In this document: in pieces, positions 6,736 through 12,471 of the stretch
Numbering within the stretch: the stretch's first letter is position 1
Layout of the letters: each line of letters begins with the position of its first letter
NCBI GenBank assembly: GCA_004558865.1
Contig: SFCY01000064.1
Span: forward strand, 1 to 12,471
Direction of reading: 5' to 3'
DNA: 12,471 nucleotides
Origin: Bacteroidales bacterium
GTDB lineage: Bacteria > Bacteroidota > Bacteroidia > Bacteroidales > Bacteroidaceae
Made by a program: the position numbers and the translations under genes
The notes under the pieces: model-generated
The model's input: only the letters and a program-made list of their open reading frames with translations
Told to the model about the DNA's origin: nothing
Database searches by the model: none

Positions 6736-7530
6736 ATGGATTACTCAATGACAACACAGTTCATGATGGAGCTCATAGCGACAGCCGTCATGATTGTTTT
6801 CGGAGACGGAGTGTGCTGCGCCTGCAACCTGAAGAAGAGCAAGGCGCAGGGCGGAGGCTGGGTGGTCATCACCATAGGATGGGGCCTGGCCGTATGCATG
6901 GGCGTGCTCATCGCAGGACCCTACACGGGAGCGCACCTCAACCCCACCGTGACCCTCGGACTGGCCGTGGCCGGCAAGTTCCCCTGGGCAAACGTGGTGC
7001 CCTACATCGTGGCCCAGATGATCGGCAGCTTCATCGGTGCAGTCGTCGTGTGGCTCTTCTATCGCGACCATTTCAAGGAGGCCAACGACCCGGAGCTCGT
7101 GTTGGGCTCGTTCTGCACAGAGCCGGCCGTGCGCAACTATCCTGAGAACTTCTTCTCGGAGTTTCTGGCCGGCGGACTGCTCGTGTTCATCATCTTGGCC
7201 ATCGGCAGCGCGGGCAACTCCATGGACTTCCACTACAACATCGTGGGAGCCACGGCAAGCCTACAGGCCAGCACCACCCACATTGGACTGGCAGCCCTGG
7301 GCCCTGTGCCGGTGACGTTCCTCATCATCGCCCTCGGCATGTCGCTCGGCGGCACCACGGGCTACGCCATGAACGTGGCCCGCGACCTCTCGCCGCGCAT
7401 CGCCCACGCCATCCTACCCATCCCCGGAAAGCGCGACTCCGACTGGGCCTACGCCTGGATCCCCGCCATCGCCCCCACGGTGGGCGGAATGGTGGCCGGC
7501 CTCTGCGGCGCATGGCTGTTCGCCTGTTAG
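6736..7530 (+). CDS. glpF: Glycerol uptake facilitator (aquaglyceroporin)
   Basis: GlpF is a MIP-family inner-membrane channel for passive glycerol entry. The 264-residue protein has the expected hydrophobic helices and two half-helix loops. The first loop reads GAHLNPTVTLG and the second GYAMNVARDLSPR, so both canonical NPA motifs are altered, to NPT and NVA. Filter residues fit a glycerol channel: a Trp in GWGLAV at the position of E. coli Trp48, and Arg-Asp after the second motif (ARD, as in glycerol facilitators, rather than the ARS of water channels). The E. coli Phe200 position is Tyr here. ATG 6736 is used; ATG 6748, four codons later, is an alternative. Its location directly after glpK supports a glycerol role. 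Confidence 0.92.
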   Translation: MDYSMTTQFMMELIATAVMIVFGDGVCCACNLKKSKAQGGGWVVITIGWGLAVCMGVLIAGPYTGAHLNPTVTLGLAVAGKFPWANVVPYIVAQMIGSFIGAVVVWLFYRDHFKEANDPELVLGSFCTEPAVRNYPENFFSEFLAGGLLVFIILAIGSAGNSMDFHYNIVGATASLQASTTHIGLAALGPVPVTFLIIALGMSLGGTTGYAMNVARDLSPRIAHAILPIPGKRDSDWAYAWIPAIAPTVGGMVAGLCGAWLFAC

Positions 7531-7610
7531 GGTGGCCCAAGAATCCTGCATATAAACATCATAACAAAATATCAACCATTAACGATTTAAATCTTTTAAA
7601 ACTTACAACA

Positions 7611-8567
7611 ATGGTAAATTCAGCTAAACGTTTCGCATCAGCATTATTCATGCTGTTCGTGTTAGGTCTCGTGACGCTTACCGCACAGACCTACAAGTAC
7701 CAGAAGATCCAAGGATGGAGCGACGAGACCAACGCCAAGTTGGAGAACTTCATGATTTCCACCATCCCGATGAACATCCGCAAGGTGGCCGTGTTCGACT
7801 GCGACGGCACGCTGATGGGCCAGGTGCCTTACTATCTGGCAGAAGAGTCGCTCTACGACTACGCCGAGAAGAACTACAAGGGCAAGACCGACAAGGTGTC
7901 GAAGGAGAAGTATGCCTTGGTGAACAAGATGATCAACGAGGACGCCATCTCCCGCGAGCGTGACCGCGTGAAGTTCCTCTCTGGCCTGACACCCGAGGAG
8001 GCACAGCGCATCGGCGACGACTGCTTTCACGAGAAGTACCAGAACAAGTTCTATCCTCAGATGAAGGCCCTGCTGGCCAACCTGCGCAACTTCGGCTTCG
8101 AGACATGGGTCATCTCCGCCTCTCCCGAACTGCTCTACCAGCGCTTCTGCGTGCAGGAGCTGGGATTCCAAGAGGACCACGTGATTGGCGTGAAGTCGCC
8201 CGTCAACGCCCAGGGAAAGATTACCGACCAAATCACCTTCCCGTCGCCCCAGGACGAGGGCAAGGCTGAGTGTGTGTACACATTCGTCAAGACGCGTCCG
8301 CTCTTCGCTGCCGGCAACAGCCGCGGCGACATGGAGATGATGAACACCTCCGTGGGCCTGAAGCTCATGCTCAACCCCGACGACACAAAGCCCAACAAGG
8401 ACATGAACAACATGACGGCCAAGAAGTACTGGGAGCAGGATCCGAACTGCATCATCGAGTACACAAGGGACGTTGCCGACAATTCCAAGGACTGGACCTG
8501 CAAGAAGCTCGGCGTGAAGGTCAACGCTACGACCAACGTTTCCGACCCCGCAGTCGTGACCTACTGA
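7611..8567 (+). CDS. Secreted HAD-superfamily phosphatase
   Basis: This 318-residue protein has an N-terminal signal peptide, with a hydrophobic core around residues 9-24 and likely signal peptidase I cleavage near LTA-QT, so it should be periplasmic. All four HAD motifs are visible. Motif I is FDCDGT with Asp63 and Asp65, motif II is VISAS with Ser169, motif III includes Lys218, and motif IV is GNSRGD ending in Asp240. The insert between motifs I and II fits the phosphoserine phosphatase-like (HAD subfamily I) cap. The substrate is unknown; phosphorylcholine or glycerol phosphate are possible because of the neighbouring glp genes. ATG 7611 is preferred over the in-frame ATG at 7512, which lies inside glpF and would bury the signal peptide. 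The gap from glpF is 80 bp, so it may be the last gene of the operon. Confidence 0.85.
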   Translation: MVNSAKRFASALFMLFVLGLVTLTAQTYKYQKIQGWSDETNAKLENFMISTIPMNIRKVAVFDCDGTLMGQVPYYLAEESLYDYAEKNYKGKTDKVSKEKYALVNKMINEDAISRERDRVKFLSGLTPEEAQRIGDDCFHEKYQNKFYPQMKALLANLRNFGFETWVISASPELLYQRFCVQELGFQEDHVIGVKSPVNAQGKITDQITFPSPQDEGKAECVYTFVKTRPLFAAGNSRGDMEMMNTSVGLKLMLNPDDTKPNKDMNNMTAKKYWEQDPNCIIEYTRDVADNSKDWTCKKLGVKVNATTNVSDPAVVTY

Positions 8568-9082
8568 CAAGCGGTTCCTCCTCACCGGCCCACTCTGCGC
8601 CTATTATGGCAATGAGGCAATATGCAAGTAGCCGGTACAGCCCATGAAAATGGAGAACCAAGGGCCTCGCTTTTCTTCATCAATTGTTTTGATTAGTGGA
8701 GAGGGCGGGGCCCACTTTTTGGTCGGACAATGGCCAGAAGTTGGCGGGAGGGCGCAGCCGATTGCGCTTTCGGCTTCGCAGTGCCTATCCTTACGGAATT
8801 GGAAAGAGGAAAACAATGGCAGAACAAGCAAAGGGCGATATGACAATACTAAAAAAATACTAACACAACATTACGATTCGAAACATAAAATCAACCAACA
8901 GGCAGAAACACACAACAAGTCTACTTTTGAACGAAAACACAACCTCTTAATGAATGTGAATATTATATAAAGTTAAATTAACCTTAAAATTGGTTACAAA
9001 CATGTTTCATTTATGTTACGAAACAAAAAAAAGCCTTATATTTGCACCGTGAAACTTAACCAGACTAAAATAATATAGAATT
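8568..9082. other. Gene-free stretch with GC-rich structured patch
   Basis: No credible gene is seen in these 515 bases. A GC-rich patch at about 8700-8800 contains overlapping, mutually exclusive small stems: GCGCA 8752-8756 with TGCGC 8763-8767; AGCCGA 8756-8761 with TCGGCT 8770-8775; and TGCG 8763-8766 with CGCA 8777-8780. A 6-bp pair, ACCGGC 8584-8589 with GCCGGT 8631-8636, lies just after the HAD gene. From about 8850 the DNA turns AT-rich and leads into the promoter of the next gene. No canonical terminator was found after the HAD gene. Confidence 0.45.
9037..9044 (+). promoter_or_regulatory. Bacteroidota-type -7 promoter motif for the agp-like gene
   Basis: TATATTTG followed by CAC is a strong match to the Bacteroidota -7 consensus TAnnTTTG. 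It lies about 38 bp before the start codon at 9083, in AT-rich DNA. The -33 region is weak. This indicates that the phosphatase-porin pair has its own promoter, separate from the glp operon. Confidence 0.65.
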
Positions 9083-10393
9083 ATGCAAAAGAGATTTTTC
9101 ATTCTTGGCCTTTTAGCCATTCTTCTGCCCGGCTCTTTGTTGGCACAGAAGCAACGCTCACAGGAATTCAAGAACAAGTATCAGTTGCAGGAAGTGGTGG
9201 TCTTGAGCCGCCACAACATCCGCGCCCCGCTGTCGACCAAGGGCAGCCTGCTTGAGGAAGTGACCACCCACCAATGGAACAACTGGACGGCAGGAGCCAG
9301 CGAGCTGACATCGCGCGGAGGCGCTTTGGAGAACCAGTTCGGCCTCTATTTCCGCAAGTGGGCAGTGGACGCCGGCCTGTTCAAGGAGAACGCAGAGCCG
9401 AGCTACGACGAAGTGAACATCTACGCCAACTCCATGCAGCGCTGCATAGCCACGGCACGCTACTTCACGACGGCTTTCCTGCCCATCGCCGACGTGCGCG
9501 TGAACCATCGCTACACGCCAAGCAAGATGGACCCCATCTTCTTCCCCCGCCTGACCAAGGTGAGCGAGTCGTTCCGCAAGGAAGCCATGAAGGAAATCGC
9601 AGCCATGGGTGGCAAGAAGGGCATCGTGGGCATCAACGAGGGACTGAAGAAAGCCTACGACATCACTGCCAACACGCTCGACCTCAAGGAGTCGCCAGCC
9701 TGCAAGAAAGGTGAGATTTGCGCCTTTGACAACTACAACACGCAGATCTTCCTCAATCGCGGCGATGAGCCCCACATGAAGGGCTCGCTCAAGCAGGCCA
9801 ACACCTGCTCCGACGCCTTCATCCTGCAGTACTACGAGGAGCCCGACGCCAAAAAAGCAGCCTTCGGCCACGACCTCACGACCGACGACTGGACGCAGAT
9901 AGCCAAGATCAAGGACGTGTATGGCGACGTGCTGTTCGCCGCTCCCATCGTGGCCGTCAACGTGGCGCACCCGCTGCTCACCTACATGTATGACGAGCTC
10001 AACGCCAAGGGGCGCAAGTTCACGTTCCTCTGCGGCCACGACTCCAACATCTGCAGCGTGCTCAACGCCTTGGGCGTGGAAGACTATGAGCTGCCCAATT
10101 CCATCGAGAAGAAGACCCCCATCGGCAGCAAGTTTGTCATCGAGAAGTTCAAGGGAGCCGACGGCCAGATGTACTGCGACCTGAGCATCACCTACCAGTC
10201 GACCGACCAGCTGCGCAACATCTCGCAGCTCAACCTGCAGAACCCGCCGCAGATATTCCCGCTCAACTTCAAGGGACTGCAGCGCAACGCCGACGGACTG
10301 TTCAAGCTTAGCGACGTGAACGCCATGTTCAAGAAGGCCATCCGCGCCTACGACAGCATCGAGGACGACAACAACATTCCCGACGGTAAATAA
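9083..10393 (+). CDS. agp: Secreted glucose-1-phosphatase-like histidine acid phosphatase
   Basis: This 436-residue protein belongs to the clade-2 histidine acid phosphatases. Members hydrolyse phosphomonoesters such as glucose-1-phosphate or inositol phosphates in the periplasm, via a phosphohistidine intermediate. A signal peptide covers about residues 1-21 (cleavage near LLA-QK). The catalytic motif SRHNIRAPL (residues 42-50, His44) is nearly the SRHNLRAPL of E. coli Agp. Further shared blocks are YANSMQR (114-120), KESPAC, DAFILQYYE, and the proton-donor motif GHDSN (His319-Asp320), followed by TPIG and the QSTDQLRN segment. This resemblance, recalled from the E. coli protein, makes glucose-1-phosphatase the best guess over phytase. 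The substrate is still inferred. It has its own promoter and precedes a porin gene. Confidence 0.86.
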   Translation: MQKRFFILGLLAILLPGSLLAQKQRSQEFKNKYQLQEVVVLSRHNIRAPLSTKGSLLEEVTTHQWNNWTAGASELTSRGGALENQFGLYFRKWAVDAGLFKENAEPSYDEVNIYANSMQRCIATARYFTTAFLPIADVRVNHRYTPSKMDPIFFPRLTKVSESFRKEAMKEIAAMGGKKGIVGINEGLKKAYDITANTLDLKESPACKKGEICAFDNYNTQIFLNRGDEPHMKGSLKQANTCSDAFILQYYEEPDAKKAAFGHDLTTDDWTQIAKIKDVYGDVLFAAPIVAVNVAHPLLTYMYDELNAKGRKFTFLCGHDSNICSVLNALGVEDYELPNSIEKKTPIGSKFVIEKFKGADGQMYCDLSITYQSTDQLRNISQLNLQNPPQIFPLNFKGLQRNADGLFKLSDVNAMFKKAIRAYDSIEDDNNIPDGK

Positions 10394-10413
10394 TCATCAA
10401 CCTTTCAGGGCAA

Positions 10414-10437
10414 CGGGGGAGAGACGCCTCTCCCCCG
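10414..10437 (+). promoter_or_regulatory. GC-rich hairpin between agp-like gene and porin
   Basis: CGGGGGAGAG (10414-10423) and CTCTCCCCCG (10428-10437) form a perfect 10-bp stem with a four-base ACGC loop, 20 nt after the agp-like stop codon. No T-run follows, so it is not a standard intrinsic terminator. It could protect the 3' end of the phosphatase mRNA or cause partial termination before the porin. The rest of the 126-bp gap shows no clear -7 motif. Confidence 0.6.
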
Positions 10438-10519
10438 CCCCATCAGCCCAGCAGGACAAGAGAAAGTCGGGGGCTGTAAACAAGCAGACATATCGTAAAT
10501 TACTAAAATAAGAGAAGAG

Positions 10520-11686
10520 ATGAATAAGAAAGTTCTTACTCTAACGCTTTTTGCTGCTCTGTCAGCAGGAGCTTTCGCTCAGGAAGAGCTAAAGGTGAAA
10601 ATCACCAGCCGCGCGCTGATTGACGCCGCCACCTACACGCAGAACGACGCCGCCAAGGAACAGGACGGCGAGATGAACGAGGGCGTGGGCGTGCGTGATC
10701 TCCGCGTCGGTGTGAAGGGAAGCTACGGAAAATGGAACTTCCGCGCCGAGTTGAGCTACACCAACAACGCTGTCAGCGCAAAGGACTTCTACCTGCAGTA
10801 CAACTTCAACAAGAACAACTGGTTGCGCGCAGGCCACTACACAGTGCCTTTCGGTCTGTCGTCGGCCTACAGCTCCTCAAAGAAGGAGTACATGGACGAG
10901 CCTGAGGGCAACATCTACCAGCCCGGCCGCCGCATCGGTATCATGCACACCATCTCCAACAAGCCCCTGTGGTTCCAGTATGGTGTGTTCGCCGACAACT
11001 CCGCCCTCACCAAGAGCACCGACAAGACCGGCCCCCAGGGCTATACACTCGCCGGCCGATTCGTATGGCGGCCCATCATGACTGAGGACGGTGGCTTCCA
11101 CGTTGGTTTCAGCGGTATGCATGTCAAGGCTGAGAGCACAAGCAAGGGCAGCCACGCACACATCGCCTACAGCAAGAGATACCTCACCGCAGTGGACAAG
11201 ACCTACGCCACCACAGTGGACATCACCGACGCACGCTGGGAGAACAAGTTCACGGCCGAGTTCCAGGGCATCTACCACAACTGGCAGTTGGCCAGCCAAT
11301 ACTACTGGTCGCACGTGGCCCGCGACAACAACAACTCGTACAACACCGACGGCTTCTATGTGTCGGCACGAGGCATCATCGTCAACCCCGCAGACTACAA
11401 GTACGACTACACGGGCTCTGGTGTGGGCAATCCATCAAACAAGAACCTTGAGCTCATGCTGGGCTACGGCTATCTCGACTTGAACGACTCCAAGGCCATC
11501 AAGGACTCCTACATCGCCGGCATGGCAAACGCCGGACGCATGTCGGATGTTTCCGCAGGCTTGTCGTTCTTCTGGAACAAGTATGTGACTCTTCGTTTCA
11601 ACTACCACTACATAGAGACCCACAACTGGGGTCGCGACGTGAAGAAGACCAACGTGTTCCAGTTCCGCGTGCAGTACATCTTCTAA
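10520..11686 (+). CDS. OprO/OprP-family outer-membrane porin
   Basis: This 388-residue protein has a signal peptide (residues 1-20, cleavage at AFA-QE). Alternating beta-strand segments run to the C-terminus, which ends in VQYIF, the terminal aromatic residue expected of an outer-membrane barrel. The segment VRDLRVGVKGSYGKWNFRAE (58-77), then DFYLQYNF and LRAGHYTVPFGLSSAYSSS (102-120), follows the pattern of phosphate-selective porins O and P. In Pseudomonas these pass phosphate or polyphosphate; whether this one is phosphate-selective is not shown. Lying behind a secreted phosphatase, it may admit phosphate esters or release products. The start is set by the signal peptide; a weak purine-rich stretch (AGAGAAGAG) precedes it. 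A terminator follows the stop. Confidence 0.83.
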   Translation: MNKKVLTLTLFAALSAGAFAQEELKVKITSRALIDAATYTQNDAAKEQDGEMNEGVGVRDLRVGVKGSYGKWNFRAELSYTNNAVSAKDFYLQYNFNKNNWLRAGHYTVPFGLSSAYSSSKKEYMDEPEGNIYQPGRRIGIMHTISNKPLWFQYGVFADNSALTKSTDKTGPQGYTLAGRFVWRPIMTEDGGFHVGFSGMHVKAESTSKGSHAHIAYSKRYLTAVDKTYATTVDITDARWENKFTAEFQGIYHNWQLASQYYWSHVARDNNNSYNTDGFYVSARGIIVNPADYKYDYTGSGVGNPSNKNLELMLGYGYLDLNDSKAIKDSYIAGMANAGRMSDVSAGLSFFWNKYVTLRFNYHYIETHNWGRDVKKTNVFQFRVQYIF

Positions 11687-11718
11687 GCTGCAGGCAACAT
11701 CTTTCATCACTAAGACAT

Positions 11719-11763
11719 AGCCGCAAGGAGGCCTCCCTGAAGAAAGCTCCTTGCGGCTTTTTT
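11719..11763 (+). terminator. Intrinsic terminator after the porin gene
   Basis: Bases 11719-11730 pair perfectly with 11747-11758 (core CCGCAAGGAG/CTCCTTGCGG), with a 16-nt loop. The stem runs directly into six T residues (11758-11763). It lies about 30 nt after the porin stop codon and closes the phosphatase-porin unit. Confidence 0.9.
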
Positions 11764-12039
11764 CGTGCCTGCGGGCAACGCCCCCGTTGGTGAAAGGGAA
11801 ATGGAAAAGGTAGGGATGTCTCATGCATAAGCCCCCATACCCCACAAGACAGCAAGGGGCGCAAGTGCGCTCAACCAACGAATGTCATCAACCAAAATCA
11901 TTTAGGAAAACCTTGGCGTATGCTTTATTTTCAGATTAGCCTCGCCAAAGTTCACTCATGATTGGCATCTATCGCAAAAGTTCGTGCTTGCATTCACAGA
12001 TTCCCGCTGATGGGAAGACATCTATCTTTCTACAGATTG

Positions 12040-12471
12040 CTATTTCCCCAACCACTCTTCTATCTCATCATCCGACAATCCCTGCTGTCGCAACTTTTCT
12101 CGTATACGGTCCAGTTGCTGACCCTGCTCAGATAGTTGCTGGTCTTTCTCCGCGAGTTGCTGGCTTTGCTGCGACAGCTGCTCGTCCTTCTCTTTGATTT
12201 GCTTATCGCGGCTCATGATGGCGGTGTCGCGGTCCTCTATTGCCTGAAAATACTCGTCCTCCACATTCATGTCCTGACGAAGTTGGGCATCCACGGAGGC
12301 CACGACGAGCCGGTGGAGGATATATTGCATGTCGGCGTCGTCCTGATAGTTGGCGTCGTCCAGTTCTACCACCTGCCGGTTGTCCTTCTCCTTGTTGGCC
12401 TGGTCGAATACGCTGAGCACCCTGTCCAGCCTGTTGTTGATTTGCCCGTGCAGAAGAGGAATCTGGACGAT
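12040..12471 (-). CDS. C-terminal part of a coiled-coil protein, possibly PD-(D/E)XK/Rpn-type
   Basis: The gene reads leftwards and enters from the right edge, so its N-terminus is outside the window; 143 residues are visible. The frame stays open through the edge (IVQIPLLHGQINNRLDR...), so the GTG at 12420 is unlikely to be the real start. The visible part has an acidic helical segment (VLSVFDQ, DMQYILHRLVVASVDAQ, NVEDEYFQAIEDRD). A 49-residue coiled coil with an exact seven-residue period follows (DKQIKEK, DEQLSQQ, SQQLAEK, DQQLSEQ and so on). The end reads GLSDDEIEEWLGK. The segment before the coil resembles what I recall of the C-termini of PD-(D/E)XK nuclease-family (Rpn-like) transposase proteins of Bacteroidota, but the nuclease core is not visible. 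Confidence in the family is low; confidence that it is a real gene is fairly high. Confidence 0.55.
   Translation of the reverse strand: MVQIPLLHGQINNRLDRVLSVFDQANKEKDNRQVVELDDANYQDDADMQYILHRLVVASVDAQLRQDMNVEDEYFQAIEDRDTAIMSRDKQIKEKDEQLSQQSQQLAEKDQQLSEQGQQLDRIREKLRQQGLSDDEIEEWLGK
12082..12228 (-). repeat. 21-nt-period coding repeat (heptad coiled coil)
   Basis: Seven consecutive seven-residue units rich in Gln, Glu, Lys and Leu are encoded here, with recurring SQQL, DQQL and GQQL cores. The DNA is correspondingly repetitive with a 21-nt period, which could allow gain or loss of units by slippage. The outcome would be a coiled coil of variable length in the protein. Confidence 0.6.

Noticed and set aside
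7512..7610. Upstream in-frame start for the HAD phosphatase
   Set aside because: It begins inside glpF and would put 33 residues ahead of an obvious signal peptide; ATG 7611 fits secretion.
8604..8970. Overlapping small frames on both strands (80 and 108 codons) after the HAD gene
   Set aside because: No ribosome-binding site, no recognisable domain, and the two frames overlap antisense through a repeat-like patch; neither resembles a protein.
11958..12197. 79-codon plus-strand frame near the right end
   Set aside because: It overlaps the coiled-coil gene antisense and shows no domain.

Overview
The window looks like chromosomal DNA from a Bacteroidales bacterium, most likely a Prevotella-like genus. 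Coding DNA is GC-rich while intergenic DNA is AT-rich. Two upstream regions carry the Bacteroidota -7 promoter motif TAnnTTTG followed by CA. Most starts lack a Shine-Dalgarno sequence, and the proteins read as Bacteroidota versions of their families. Genus-level placement is an inference.

Layout: positions 1-863 carry no gene. Bases 1-390 form a nested, imperfect inverted-repeat element. Bases 390-863 are the AT-rich control region of the operon that follows, with an 11-bp tandem repeat, an 8-bp inverted repeat and a good -7 motif. Positions 864-7530 hold a same-strand glycerol operon, glpA-glpB-glpC-glpK-glpF. Next comes a secreted HAD-family phosphatase (7611-8567), then a 515-bp gene-free stretch with a GC-rich structured patch and a second promoter. 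After that are an Agp-like secreted glucose-1-phosphatase (9083-10393) and an OprO/OprP-type porin (10520-11686) ending in a clear intrinsic terminator. At the right edge the 3' part of a minus-strand gene enters (12040 to beyond 12471), ending in a heptad-repeat coiled coil and tentatively a PD-(D/E)XK/Rpn-type protein.

How it works together: GlpF admits glycerol, GlpK phosphorylates it, and the GlpABC complex oxidises glycerol-3-phosphate to dihydroxyacetone phosphate while passing electrons to the quinone pool, as expected for an anaerobe with menaquinone-linked respiration. The two exported phosphatases and the porin suggest that phosphate esters are taken up across the outer membrane and dephosphorylated in the periplasm. 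The HAD enzyme directly follows glpF and could supply glycerol from glycerol phosphates, but its substrate is not shown by the sequence. No glpR, glpT or glpQ is present.

I see no clearly new multi-gene system. The most notable points are the nested repeat element at the left edge with covarying hairpin arms, the divergent NPA motifs in GlpF, the missing regulatory residues in GlpK, and the clustering of two unrelated secreted phosphatases with the glycerol operon.
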